Source of the DNA: Cryptomeria japonica
Lineage: Eukaryota > Streptophyta > Pinopsida > Cupressales > Cupressaceae
Assembly (NCBI RefSeq): GCF_030272615.1
Contig: NC_081405.1
Span: forward strand, 159,608,317 to 159,672,316
Direction: 5' to 3'
Length of the DNA: 64,000 bases
A program made the position numbers and the translations under genes. The notes beneath the pieces were generated by a model. That model saw only the letters and a program-made list of their open reading frames with translations, ran no database searches and had not been told where the DNA came from. Below, piece by piece: positions 24,254 through 36,352 of the stretch. Position 1 is the first letter of the stretch; every line of letters starts with the position of its first letter.

Positions 24254-24555
24254 GCACTGAGTTCTTGGTCATGTCCTTTGGGTTGACTAATGCCCTGGTC
24301 ACCTTCCAATCTTATATGAATCACATTTTTAACAAACAGTTGCAGAAGTTCCTTCTGGTATTCTTTGATGACATACTCATATATAGAAAGACTTGGGAGG
24401 AACATTTGAGACATCTTGATGAGGTTTTGGTTATCATGGAAGCACAATCCTTGTATGCTAAGGCTTCAAAGTGCGAGTTTGGGATGACTGAAATTCTCTA
24501 CTTGGGGCATGTGATTAGTGTTAATGGTGTTTAGGTACACCAGGAGAAAATTTGT
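24254..24555 (+). pseudogene. pol: Ty3/Gypsy reverse transcriptase fragment
   Basis: The plus strand encodes TEFLVMSFGLTNALVTFQSY, then FLLVFFDDILIYRKTWEEH and KCEFGMTEILYLGHVISVNG, the palm of Gypsy RT with the catalytic FFDD box. An amber codon follows GV. Only about 100 residues remain; both ends stop abruptly. It is a different element from the one at 1-8532. Confidence 0.88.
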
Positions 24556-24796
24556 AATAAACTACAACTTGCTCGTGCAATTGACCGCACACTTCTATAA
24601 TCTTATTTGCAGACGAAGAAAATTGCACATAATTTCAGATTTAGCAGTCAAGATTCGCAATTACTGACACTTCAGAAATGACTAAAAACAAATAATATTC
24701 TGGAATAACCAATTCGATTAATAAAATGTATAGGCTCGAATACCTGATTACAAACATGCCTTGGGGCTTCACTGGAAAATCCGAACTAGATCTCAG

Positions 24797-24801
24797 ATCA
24801 C
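24797..24801. other. Left target-site duplication of S1 (ATCAC)
   Basis: ATCAC directly precedes the 5' LTR and is matched by ATCAC at 55951-55955 directly after the 3' LTR, 31 kb away. Confidence 0.75.
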
Positions 24802-26067
24802 TGTTGGAAATATTCTCATTGATGTCAATGGTACTCAGTGGAGATTGTTGAAAATATTGTCATTGATGTCAAAGGAATGAGAGAGAAGGTTTGCAAGATT
24901 GAAAGAAGAGGAGGCGGAAAATGCAGCAATCATCTTACATCACTTTGCAAGGAAAGTTTATGCAAGTTTATGATACAAATGCTGTATACAAAGTTGGCCG
25001 ACTTCATTCAAGGTATGGCAACTAGCATGGAATGGATCAAGCCTTGCACATTAGAAGTTGAATCAAATGAGTATTTTATCACTTGATAGATATACAAAAA
25101 AAGAATTAAGAAAAAAAAATAAGACAAAAGAAACAGGACAGGAAAAGAATAAAACAAAAATGGATAAGACAGAAATAAAGGTGCGATTCTTTAAAGAGAT
25201 ATTATGTGCTAAGACTTTAGTTTGCAAAGGATGTGTTTATGAAGAATAATAATTAAAAGAGGCATTTCATTAGCAGCAACTTTATTAAGAAAAGGTAAAG
25301 GCAGCGATTAGTAAATGGGAAGACAAGTCTATTCCAAGAAGTATCTATGCCAAGGAGTATGACTTTTAGAAGTTAAAGGCATAAATAGAGATAGGAAGTA
25401 AGGAAGAGAAGTGTAGAGAGAAATAAAAAAAATGTCATTCTGATTTGAAACAGCTTTTTATGGAAGGCAAAAGCAGATCTTATAGTAGATTCATGGACCA
25501 TATTGAAGAAATTAATCAAAAGAAGAAAAGTGTAGAGAGAAAATGGGATATCATTAAGAATTATTAAGCAGATCTAGTAAATGGCAGCAAATCATTGTGA
25601 AGAAGAATAAATATTATTTTAGAGAAGAGCAGACTTGATTGCAAGCAGATTTTCTCAAGAAATGAAAGGCAATGCATATGAAGATCATTCTGTTTTAAGA
25701 TGTAAAGAAGAGCCTGGGAAGGAGACAGAAGCATTAAATTATGAACAAGGTATGAATAAATGAATATATAACAGAAGAAAGTATGCAGAATTGGTAGCAA
25801 GAATATATGAAGATTTGTAAGGGGATAGTAATTGGTTTTGTGGGAGTTTTATGATCAGTTTATAGCAGATTTGAATAGAGGAGATTGAAGAAGAGAGTTA
25901 TAGCTCTTGTGAAGACAATTGAAGAAGGGGTTGGTGCCTCTAGTGGGCAAGCGCTCGTGAATTGAATGAGGGGTTGGTGTTTCTAGTAGGTTGAGCCTGC
26001 AAAATTTGTAAGAGATATTATATAAGCAAGTAATTGGTTTTCTCTCAATATAACCGTGTGCGCATCA
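24802..26067 (+). repeat. 5' LTR of S1 (1.27 kb)
   Basis: Starts TGTTGGAAATATTCTCATTG and ends GTGTGCGCATCA. It is similar to the 3' LTR but lacks blocks present there, including about 170 bases just before the end with the C-rich motif. A TATA-like TATTATATAAGC lies near 26015-26026. Confidence 0.8.
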
Positions 26068-26069
26068 AT

Positions 26070-26084
26070 TAGTATCAGTTCCGA
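26070..26084 (+). other. Decayed primer-binding site of S1
   Basis: TAGTATCAGTTCC, starting two bases after the LTR end, resembles the TGGTATCAGAGC primer site with changes. Confidence 0.5.
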
Positions 26085-26132
26085 ATCCTTCAAAAAAGTC
26101 TAACCACTTGAAGGTAGATCAAGAGAGCACAT

Positions 26133-27297
26133 ATGGCAAAAAGAAAAGGAAATACCAAGCAGGGTATTTATGAAAACATATCAAATACAATTAATAACGT
26201 TATAAATAAAACACCCTTGACAAAAGAAGATGAATTCTTTGAAAGAGAAAGACAACTTGTGAGTAAAGAAGAGATGAACTTAGAAGAGGAGTCAAAAGAA
26301 TATGATGAGAATATTGATATGAATAATGAAGATGATGATGAAGAGAGTTTTTAGGAAGAACTCTATCGTGCTATCACTGAGATTGAAAAACGTAGAAATA
26401 AGAACCAGAAACTTGAGCTACAATTTTGAGTGTCACATGAATCTAATGTGGAGTTAATAGGAAACTATGAAGAACTTGAGAAGATAATTGTTGAACTAAA
26501 AACATAGTTTCAAGAAGAGTGTAGATCAAAGGCCAAAATTTGTGAAGAATCTGAAGAAGTGATCATAGATTAAAAAAACTCAAATTGAAGAAAGAAAAAA
26601 GAGTGAAGAAGAGTTAAAAATCCAATTGAAAGCAAAGGAAGAAAATTGTGATAAGCTATAATATGAAATTGTCTCTCTAAGGAAGGAATTAGAGAAAACA
26701 ACCACCAAGCTGAATACAAGCCTCAAGTTCAAAAAGAGCACCGAAATCCTAGATGACATCATTAATGGGCAAATATCACCATCAAATAAAATAGGACTTG
26801 GCTTTAAAGGAAATCAAACATTCAAGGAAGATTCGAAAGAGACTCCTATGAAAACAAATAAGGGAAAGACAAAAAGCTTTGAAGATACTTTTAAAAGTCC
26901 TATCAGAAATGAAGGTAGCAAGAAGGAAAAGACTTCTCCTAAAACAAACAAGGGTAATTTCAAGAAGTCCTTTCCTCCGAGGCATGCACATACATCTAGG
27001 ATCAAGAATTCTTTCTATAATTATTGCTATTTATGTAATCATTTTGGGCATAGAGCAAGGGACTGTAGAACACATATGAGATATGATTATGGTTGGAACA
27101 AAGATAGAAGACCTTATGGATTCACAAGTAGGAAATACAATACATATGCTCCTTTAAGGAATTATGACTCATATGTTCCTTTAGTGAATTATATTGTTAT
27201 ATGCTATAAATGTAGTAACTATGGACATATAGCACAACATTGTAGAAGTGGTTTTATGAAACCACCTAGAGAGTACAAAATGAAGGATATGTAAAGA
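26133..27297 (+). pseudogene. gag: Sirevirus-type Gag with two CCHC zinc knuckles
   Basis: Starts MAKRKGNTKQGIYENI. The first 240 residues are rich in Glu, Lys and Ile, with heptad-like spacing typical of the Gag coiled coil. In-frame stops occur after EEDDEESF-like sequence (26352) and again near 26427, 26503 and 26569. A shifted frame then carries two zinc knuckles, CYLCNHFGHRARDC near 27025 and CYKCSNYGHIAQHC near 27200, both perfect C-X2-C-X4-H-X4-C. Two knuckles plus a long coiled coil fit Sireviruses. Confidence 0.8.
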
Positions 27298-28824
27298 CAT
27301 AGTTTATTATAAATTCAATTATGAAACAAAATACTCTTTATTCTTAAATAAACTCATAATTCTTCTAACAAGTCTTTTTCTTACACTTTTCCATCCTAAG
27401 CTGTAGTTGATGATTCCAATGATATAATAATAAACACGATATTTCTATAAATAGATAAAGAATTTTCATACAATAGGTAAATTGTTGAAATATCTTCATC
27501 CTATCTACATACAATACTTAGGCTTTTCTAATGCCTTAAGTTTAAATAACAAAACATAAAGAAAAGGATGAGATGCGTCCTTTGATCTGCAATCCAAGCT
27601 ATCTTCAATATAATCTTTAGAATGAAGATGAGAACAAGATTCAGGTTCTTTTTCCACCCAACCTTGAAGTTTACACTTCCACAGAATTCTTGGTCAATCA
27701 AGAATACCTAAACCTGCACGAATTGCTTAGCAAAAAGAATTCGATAGACAAGATGGAATCTGGTGCGTGCCTAGAATGATACATGCATTTTCAATTTTCA
27801 AGTTCAATAAAGAAACAAGCAAGATCAATCAAGGATATGGTAGAGTGGATAAATAAATAAATCCATCTATTTCAATGGTCAATCGGTTACTCGACCGAGT
27901 ATAATGCCATGCATAGCAATTAAATATAGTTTGGAAAAAAAACAAACTCTCTCTCTATAACCCACATTCGGCACCCGTCCTGGAAGGTAACTTTCCACAA
28001 ACACAAGTCTATCTAGCTTTGTTCATATGAATCTAAAATATATATAGAAGACAATCTTTCATTGAATAGAAATAGAAGGAATCAATCTTTCGTTACAACC
28101 AATTATATCTGACATGAAAGCAATCTTTCATGGATAAACAAATATATATCTGAAAAGAGATAATCTTTCACTTCTATTTTGAAAACTAAATTAAAGACAA
28201 GCATTAAAATAAGGTGTAACGCATGTATGTATTTTTACATATAAACGAATAGAATATGAGTATACATTCTTTTATTTATTTCTAATAAAATTCAAAAAGT
28301 ATAATTATTCAATAACTAACACTTCATTTTCTATGGTTTACGTGTTTTGATTATCTAGTTTCTATGTTTTCGACAATGAGTTGCACAATAGAAATATCTT
28401 CATAATGCATCTACGTTTATATGATTTCCCAAAATTGCATTTTGATTCAAACAATCATAATTTTTATATGTAGAAATCTAACCTATAACTTTAATTCTTT
28501 TCTACCTTATCATTCTAAATCAAACTATTCTCAAAGTGATTCAAACTTTATTCTTTTAGATTGATACCGTAAAAGCTTTCTCAAATAAGTGCCTACCTGT
28601 GAATTTTGGAGCCAAATCTAAGATGATCGATGCTAATTCTCCTTTCTCTATCTTCTGACTGTGTTACTTTCTTTTGCCTTCTTCCTAACTTTCTTAGTAT
28701 TCTTCTTTTTTCTAAGTTTTCCAGTCTGTCGCTGTGTTTGTTTTACAAAATTCACAGTCTTATTTATGCTAATTGCGAGCTATATTATCTCCTATGTTTT
28801 TGGCTGACTAACTTGATAACTCAG
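27298..28824. other. S1 interior, no recognisable gene
   Basis: AT-rich sequence between gag and solo LTR C. Four AATCTTTCA/AATCTTTCG words occur at 28050-28170. ACTCGACCGAGT near 27891 is a short inverted repeat. It may hold another decayed insertion. Confidence 0.35.
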
Positions 28825-30349
28825 TGATGAACGGATAGTACTAACCCGGTACTGAGAGGGGGGGGGGGTGAATCAGTACATACAAAAATACAGTCCTAAA
28901 CCGGTTTGATAGCAGACACTTCAAATGACTGGCAAACAGTGACACCGGTTTGAAACAAAGTGCAACCGGTAAAGCTAAGAATGACTGAGACAAGCATTAA
29001 CCGGTTACTCACTTAGCTTTTCACTCAACTCAAGACTACACTACCATTTCACCCTTATGCATAAACAGGTAATCTATCATCAGATCATAATAACAGCTAG
29101 TTCAACATGTTTTATTGACAGGCATAAAACACAGAACCATCATATGTTTGACAGACAATAGGAAAGCATCACAAGATAAAAGCATCACACATGACACACA
29201 TATTTTTCACGTGGAAACCCAACTGGGAAAAACCATAGTGGGGATGAATACCCACAAGCTGTTTTTGAACTCTTTAGAAGTCCACTCTGTTAGGAGCCTT
29301 GTCCGGTTAGAGACATTACAAAAGGTTCTGCTAGGAACCGATCCTGTTAGGGATCACCCGGTTAAGGGATGGCTAGAATACCCGGTTAAGGGTTAAACCC
29401 TGTTAAAGGTTACCTTGTTAGAGGATTTCAAGAACTCAATAGCTAAAGGATTTCGAACTCAATAGCTTTGAATTACCCTGTTAAAGGATTTATAGAAAGC
29501 TGGTTAAGGCTACCTTGTTAAGGGATTTTCCAACTGTTGAGGTGGTTAGAGATCAACAGGTATTACAATGATCTGGTAACAACACTCAATGCCAATGCAG
29601 ATCCACTCAAGCTCCTCTTCACCTTCTGCACTTACACTCTGCAGGTATCACTTCTCTCCTTTGGGTCTGGCAAGAATCACGTATCCCTTCTCTTGGATAC
29701 ACACACACAACTTTTGCCAACAACCTCAGAAAGAGACACAACATCGACCTTATAGGAAAACAGATAGGTCGGTAGCATAAACCTTAAACCCTAAACCTGT
29801 TAGGTTAAGGAATTCAAACGGTTCAATCTTGACCGTTGAGCACACTGCATTAAATGCAGCAGTTCTTGATCCAATCTCAAGACATTCTCCATCGTCCATT
29901 TCCACCGATTTTATGGCGGCTGATAACCCATCACATGTTATCACCGTTTTATAGACTTCTCACATTCTCAAGGTAGATAGGAACAATCTCCTTCATGCAA
30001 GATCCTTCACGGGCACAAGGCTTACGTGGCAACACGATCTGTTCTTTGTTATCATGCTAACTCATCACACAAAGTCACCGGTTGAGCCACACAGGCTTGA
30101 AGCACTTAAACCGGAAACCTTGAAGTTGAGACTACCAACCGGTAGTCATACAACACTTCCATATGCCGGTTCCCATAACTATATGCCGGTTCATCATGAA
30201 CAAACACAACGCTTCACTTTGGCACAAATGCCGGTTCACAGTGTTCTACCGGTTCTCTCATATGCCGGTTCTGACTTCTTCAGCATATTGACACCAATGA
30301 CAACATACAATGTCATTATGTCCACATACCGGTTCACATAATGCCAACA
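28825..30349 (-). mobile_element. Solo LTR C (1.5 kb), CCGGTT-rich
   Basis: Minus-strand ends are TGTTGGCATTATGTGAACCGG (first bases from 30349) and TCCGTTCATCA (to 28825). Just inside the 3' end is a run of C after TTCAC and before TCTCAGTACC, matching the same position of the S1 3' LTR (TTCACCCCCC...CTCTCGG). About 17 CCGG(T/A)T-type words are spread through it. TAACT directly follows the right end and also occurs three bases before the left end. No internal sequence or partner LTR is visible. Confidence 0.65.
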
Positions 30350-30724
30350 TAACTCCATGGTTAAAGTTTCTCATGCCACCTTGCAGCATATCTAACACTT
30401 AACTTAGCCACGAGGGGCTTATTTCAACCTTAACCTCCATGTAGCCTCCTCAAACACAATGTTTGTTACATGCGATGTTCATGTTTAACTCAAACTCTGC
30501 CAGTTGAGAAGTCCGTGTTCCTTCCAAACTCAAAGTATTTGCTTCATGAGTCAATAATAATATCGACTTCCACTGAACTCATAGTTTTCTATGAGTCGCA
30601 TTAATACCAATTCTCCACGTAACAGTCTCTATGCTGCCAAGTCTAAATGGCAGTCGCTGCGCATGCGAGAGTAGAGATTCGGGTGGGTAGTTGGTGGTAA
30701 TATTGACTCCTGCCACATATTATT

Positions 30725-30742
30725 GGGGGGGTGGGGGGGGGT
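30725..30742 (+). repeat. G-rich tract
   Basis: Seven G, one T, nine G, then T. It could form a G-quadruplex; it is also prone to length error in sequencing. Confidence 0.7.
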
Positions 30743-30817
30743 AGTCGATATTACTATCGACTATCCTCCATGCAACGTTTCTTTTAAAACATGCGATAGA
30801 AGATAAGTCCGCCAACC

Positions 30818-30903
30818 ATATGGTTAATATGCCTTTTAATAAATCACTATTTATTATATAATATGGTTAATATGCCTTTTAATAAATCACTATTTATTAT
30901 ATA
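30818..30903. repeat. 43-bp tandem duplication
   Basis: Two identical-looking 43-base copies starting ATATGGTTAATATGCC, at 30818 and 30861. Confidence 0.85.
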
Positions 30904-30914
30904 ATATATATAGA

Positions 30915-30940
30915 TATGTATGTATGTATGTATGTATGTA
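30915..30940 (+). repeat. (TATG)n microsatellite
   Basis: About six TATG units, followed by AT-rich sequence up to the Copia element. Confidence 0.8.
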
Positions 30941-31029
30941 AATATATATAAACAATTGAAATTTTATAAAGCTAAACTAATCAAATTTCATGAATAATCA
31001 AATATATATTTATATATATATATTATATT

Positions 31030-31772
31030 TGTAAATGATGTTCAATTTACAATTCAATATGCAAGATGTATTCTTAATTGTATTCTCTATATCTATGTAA
31101 TTTTCTATCTCTATTATAAATCTAACTATCTTCTTTGTTTGACAGGTGAGAGGAGTATTTTTCGATTTCAATATCCTCTTCACAAATATCAAATGATATA
31201 TATATGCAAGAGGGGAGGATCAAGCAGTGCCTTGACCGGTCATGTCTTATGGACATGACCGATCAAGACACTACTTGATCGCACCCTTTGATATATGTTA
31301 TCAACCGGTGTTTAATTTATTACCAGCCCGATACTAATCGGGGTTCACGTAATATAGTGTATATGCTAATCGGTATTCACAATGGTGTTGGCGTGGCATA
31401 TTAACCGAAGGGAATCGGTGTCTAAGCTAATTGACACCGATCACTAACCAAAGGTTATATATCCCAAGCGGTGCATACTTTGCCACCCGAAAGCAACTTG
31501 ATAATTATTTGTTTATTGTTGGGAACATATCCAATGTGAATCGAAATACATAGTTAACTCGATAACCATTAGTGATCACCGATATACCATGCTATAACAT
31601 GATTATCGATATTGATCGACTAAGTAGATTTGATATATAAAAGATGAATGATTATCAGATGAAAATAGCTTGAAGTTTTCTTGATGGTTTATTGATAGGA
31701 TAAATGATTGAATGAGAGACTTCATTTATCTCATTCAATCATTTATCTTACTGAAGCTATCATGCATTAACA
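31030..31772 (-). repeat. 3' LTR of the Copia element
   Basis: Minus strand TGTTAATGCATGATAGC ... CATTTACA, 743 bases. The polypurine tract AAGAGGGAG (31773-31781 on plus as CTCCCTCTT) abuts it. Confidence 0.95.
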
Positions 31773-31781
31773 CTCCCTCTT
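31773..31781 (-). other. Polypurine tract of the Copia element
   Basis: Minus strand AAGAGGGAG directly before the 3' LTR. It primes plus-strand DNA synthesis in LTR elements. Confidence 0.8.
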
Positions 31782-32318
31782 AGCTAGGTAAGATAAATGA
31801 GAGCAGTGCATCAAGCATCACAATTCAAATGATAGTTAGCATTCTTTACACAATCTAACTTTTTAGGAAATCATATCACCTAATCCCATGATATGAAGTA
31901 TCACCTAAACACGTGATACAAAGTGTCTATCACATCAATCTTGTGATGACAGGATATCACCTTAGCATGTGATATCAGTATTGCCTAAGCACGCAATACT
32001 TAAGGATAATCATATGAGAAAATATTCAATTCTCATCTTTATCCAAGTTGTGGTAGGTGCACTAACATCTCATATAAATGTTTTACCACAACACAATCAT
32101 GGCTCATCCATGACACACCAGAGATCCAATATGATAACTGGTTTGGACATTATAAGATCGTCACCTTATAATGTCTCGATACAAGTGTTCATTATCTTGA
32201 GAGATCGTCACCTCTTAGATATGAACCCAGGGGATAAAAATCCAAAATGTCCTATCATGACAAAGAGGTTTACACATTAAACATCTTATTGATATGTAAA
32301 TACAGATTACAAAGCAAA

Positions 32319-32900
32319 TTACCTTTCTATCATACCTAAACCTTTTCTGAAGTGATCAACCTTCACTCTGGAAAGAGGTTTGGTCAGAATATCCGCCGTT
32401 TGATCTCCTGTACAAACATATTCTAATTGAATCATATTTCTGTCTACCATATCTCGCACATAGTGGTATGGGATCTCAATATGCTTGGATCTGTCATGGA
32501 ACACTGGATTAACTGAAAGTTTTATGTAGCTCTGATTGTCACAATGTATAATAGTGGGTTTCATAGGTTCTCCAAACAACCCCACAAGCAACTTCCTAAG
32601 CCATACTGCCTCTCAAGCAGCCATAGAAGCTGCAATGTATTCTGCCTCGGTGGAGCTTTGAGCTACAGAGGACTGCTTCCTGTTGATCTAAGATATCATG
32701 GCTGAACCTAGACTGAAGCAACACCCTAAAGTGCTTTTTCTGTCAGTTACACTTCCAGCCCAATCTGAATCTGTAAATCCATGTAGGTTTATGTCAACTT
32801 TCTCATATTTGAGACCAAGGTTTAGAGTACTTTGTAGGCATCTCATGATGTGTTTTAGTGCAACCAGGTGTATCTCCTTAGGTTCACACATGAACTGACT
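32319..32900 (-). pseudogene. pol: Copia RNase H
   Basis: Minus strand reads LHGFTDSDWAGSVTDRKSTL, then SSTEAEYIAAS, CDNQSYIKLSVNPVFHDRSK, HYVRDMVDRNMI and ADILTKPLSRVKVDHFRKGL. The acidic residues of D-S-D-W and T-E-A-E are kept. Stops occur near 32688 and at 32613-32615 (after SMAA). RNase H removes the RNA strand during reverse transcription. Confidence 0.92.
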
Positions 32901-33800
32901 TAAGGGGCATTAACTGCATAACAGATATCTGACCTTGTATTCACTAGGTACATCAGGGATCCAATCATCTGTTTGTATTGAGTAGAGTCAGTGGGTTGTG
33001 ACTCTACTGTTGCTTCTTTAAGTTTATGTAAATTGGTTTCTATAGGAGAGGTCATGGGCCTATAGTTTAGCATTCCAAATCTCTTCAAAATATCCAAGGT
33101 ATACTTTCCTTGGTTTAGTATGATGTTGTCAGAATTCTGCCATACTTCCAATCCTAGGAAGTAATGAAGGAGTCTTAAGTCCTTCATATCAAATTCTTTG
33201 GATAGATCTTTCTTGCATTGATCTATAAGATGATCATTTCCAGTGATTAATAAATCATCAACATATAAAATTAACATTAACATATCACCTTTATTTCTTT
33301 TGTAGTAGAGATTAGGATCTACATCATTTTTAGAGATGCCTAGTCCTGAGAGATAGGTGTCAATTCTTTCATACCAGGCCCTGGGAGCCTATTTAAGCCC
33401 ATAGAGAGCTTTCTTGAGTCTGCACACATGAGACTCTGCATTATAAATTTCAAACCCTTCAGGTTGCTCTAGGTAGACTTCTTCTGAGATCTCACCATTT
33501 AGAAATGCTGTCTTAACATCCATCTGGTGTACCTTCCAACCCTTAGCTGCTGCAATGGCTAATACAACTCTTACTGATGTATATCTGGCAATAGGTGCAA
33601 AAGTTTCTTCATAATCTATTCCTTCCCTTTGTGAGAACCCTCTAGCTACAAATCTAGCTTTGTGTTTTTCAATACTACCGTTTGTAGCATGTTTGATCTT
33701 AAAAAGCCATTTAGATGAAACAATAGATTTCTTAGTTGGCCTAGGAACAATCTCCTAGACATCATTTTTCATAATAGACTGATACTCTTCAGACATAGCA
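32900..33800 (-). pseudogene. pol: Copia reverse transcriptase
   Basis: From 33760 down: EIVPRPTKK, SSKWLFKIKHATNGS, KARFVARGFSQREGIDYEET, FAPIARYTSVR, HQMDVKTAFLNGEI, LKKALYGLK and the catalytic LILYVDDLLITG near 33250, then RSDICYAV. Amber codons at 33755-33757 and 33389-33391 sit where Trp and Gln codons are usual. The YVDD box is intact. Otherwise it is one frame with few other lesions. Confidence 0.93.
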
Positions 33801-34900
33801 TCTTTCCATACTTGATGTTCAAGAGCTTCTGATACATTGTTTGGTTCTGCTTTAGAGAGATCATTCATAAGAGCAACATAGCTAGTGAATTTGTTAGGCC
33901 TTTTGCTTTCCTTGAAGGTCCTTGAAGGAGCGACAAATTTCTGAGCTTCTGCTACAGTCTTGGTGGCCCATAGTGGTCTTTTCTTGAGGTTTTCTCTAGG
34001 TGGACTTTTAGTTTCACTTATAGTTTCCTCAGGATTCTCCCTCTGAAGCTCAGGAATAGGATCTCTATCTATGCTAGGGGTGGGGATATAGACTTTAGGG
34101 TCTAGAGAGCTTTGGGCTCTTTTGAATGCTAAGTCTTCTTCAAAGATCACATCCTTGCTTAGTTCAATATTCTTTTGACCAGGTATATAGATCCTGTAGG
34201 CTTTGGAGGTTTCACTATATCTTACAAAGATTCCCCTTTTTCCAGAAGGCTCTAATTTTAATCTTTTCTCCTTAGGTACATGAATATAGACAGGGCATCC
34301 AAATATCCTAAGGTGGCTAATGTCAGGTTTTGATTTAGTAAATACTTCCTCAGGGGTCTTATCTTCAAGATGAGAGTGAGGACATCTGTTTTGAATATAT
34401 ACAACAGTGCTAGTTGCTTCTGCCCAAAGATTGACATTTAGATTCTCATCAAGAATCATAGCTTTGGCAGCTTCAACGATTGTCCTATTTTCCTTGAAAG
34501 CTATCCCATTTTGTTGAGGGTTATAAGGTATTGTTAAATCCCTCTTAATCCCTGAATTTTTACAAAACTCATTAAATAATTCTGATGTGTATTCCCCCCC
34601 ATTATCAGTTCTTAGGGTTTTAATTTTATTTCCTGTGTAGTTCTCTGTTAGTGATTTGAATTCTTTAAACCTATTAAGGATCTCTTTTGATTCTTTACAT
34701 TTCAGAAAGTAGATCCAATTTTTCCTAGAGTAGTCATCAACAAATATTACATAATGCAAAAATCCCCCCAATGAAGGTACAGACATAGGTCCACATACAT
34801 CAGAATGAACTAACTCTAAAATTTTACTTGTTTTCCTAGTACTATTCTAAAAAACACCCTTAGTATTTTTACCTAGGGCACATCTTATGCATGCCCCTGA
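33755..34900 (-). pseudogene. pol: Copia integrase
   Basis: Starts after a pre-integrase zinc-binding region (34880-35040; HRRLGHLNFRALSSM...CIRCALGK). The catalytic core has its first Asp in VHSDVCGPM (34799-34801) and second in LRTDNGGEY (34604-34606). The Glu expected 36 residues later, after PQQNG, is replaced: the text reads GIAFKENRTI with Phe at 34496-34498. The C-terminal region (RIFGCPVYIHVP, KRGIFVRYSETSKAYRIY) and linker to RT are long and open. Integrase would join element DNA to the host chromosome. Confidence 0.93.
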
Positions 34901-35044
34901 ATGATATTGCTTTAACTTAGGTAGACCTGTGACAAGGTCTCCCATTGATGATAAAGCTCTAAAATTTAAGTGGCCTAGTCTTCTATGCCAGATTTCATTG
35001 CCATCTGTAGTTTCATGAATTAGGGCTAAGTTGGGCTCTGTACA

Positions 35045-35400
35045 TCACTTATACAAATAGCCTTGTCTTTGACCAATTGTTTTAGCTTTCTTGATGGATG
35101 AGTTCTTTGGCCAAGCCAATACTTTGTTGTCCATGAAGGTTACTTTGTATCCATTGTCCTCTAGTGTTGATATTGAGACTAGATTTCTCTTGATGCCTGG
35201 AACATATAGTACTCCTCTAAGTTGTAATGATACACCCGACTTCAGTTTGATGGTGCAGGTTCCAACTCCTTTGACTGGGTGTGTAGAATCATCTCCGATA
35301 GTTACTTCCTCATCATTCTCCTCTTTCATGGAGTCTAGTTCTTATCTGAATCCTGTGATGTGTCTGGATGAGCCACTGTTGATCACCCAGGAGTTCACTT
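35045..35400 (-). pseudogene. pol: Copia aspartic protease with D-to-N active site
   Basis: Minus strand reads VNSWVINSGSSRHITGFR, where Copia proteases have D-S-G-A/S; the Asp codon is Asn here (35378-35380). A stop (35342-35344) follows FR. The rest (GVGTCTIKLKSGVSLQLRGV, LYVPGIKRNLVSISTLEDNG) is well preserved. The protease releases gag and pol proteins. Confidence 0.9.
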
Positions 35401-35440
35401 TGTTTGATGCTTGGTTTGTGAGTGCTGAATAGAGTACATA

Positions 35441-36260
35441 CTTCTCGAAGTCCTCTTCCCTTTTAGATTTTCCTGTTTTGGCAAATGTGGCTTGCTTAGC
35501 TCTTTCTGGACATTTGGCAACATAGTGCCCAAATTTGTCACATCTGTAACATTGAATCTGAGAAAGGTCCTTCTTGAAGGAGTTCTTGCCGTGACGACCT
35601 TTTCTCTTCCTGAATTGCTTCTGCTTGCCTTTCTTGTTTGAGTTCGTATTTAGAACTTGAAGATCTTCATGTATATTCTTCTGTTTGATCCCTTTCTTAT
35701 TTTGCCTTGATTCCTCTTGGAGAGACTGCCTTTAGCCTATCGAATTTTGGGAATTCATCCCTTGCACTGATGCCTTGGACGAATGTTTCCCATATGCTAG
35801 GCAACCCATCTAGAGCAATGAGGGTTAATTCTTTGCTTGGGATCTCATATCCAAGGGTTGCCAGTTCATCCCTTAGGGCAGATATTCGCATGAAGTAGGC
35901 ATTGACTGATTTTCCTTTTATCATGGCTATGTGATTTATTTCTCTTTTTAAAGCCAAGGTTCTACTGGCATTAGATATCTAAAAAGCATCTTCAAGGGCT
36001 TTGAACATGTTGAAGGCTGTTTCATGTTTCCTTATAATGGGCATAATATTGTTTCTTACCCCATCAACTATGATTTTAATAGCCTTATCATTTCCTTCTC
36101 TCCAAATTGCTTTGTCAGGTTCAGTTTCAGGTTCTACAGTTTCAGTCTTTACAAATGAGTCGACTTTATTTTCTTTTAGAATCATTTGAATTCTGAATTT
36201 CCATGCGGAGAAGTCATCACCTCCTCTGAGTCTGTCTTCAAATCTGATAGCGCTAGCCAT
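35441..36260 (-). pseudogene. gag: Copia Gag
   Basis: MASAIRFEDRLRGGDDFSAW start, then the UBN2/DUF4219-type core (AIKIIVDGVRNNIMPIIRK; ELATLGYEIPSKELTLIALDG). An amber codon at 35979-35981 splits it. A zinc knuckle CYRCDKFGHYVAKC lies near 35550-35510, C-X2-C-X4-H-X4-C. The start Met is 80 bases after the PBS. Confidence 0.9.
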
Positions 36261-36340
36261 TGAGAGAATTGTGATGTTGAATATATGCTTGATTTGAATT
36301 TTACGTAAAATTGAACAGCCTTAGGTTCGATTTAACTATA

Positions 36341-36352
36341 GCTCTGATACCA
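36341..36352 (-). other. Primer-binding site of the Copia element
   Basis: Minus strand TGGTATCAGAGC, the common plant initiator-Met-tRNA site, touching the LTR end. Confidence 0.92.

Larger units (their letters stand above)
30350..31029. other. S1 interior or unrelated insert, no gene
   Basis: Contains a G-rich tract (30725-30742) between inverted-looking GTCGATATTACTATCGAC words, a 43-bp tandem duplication and TATG repeats. No protein-like frame was seen. Confidence 0.4.
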
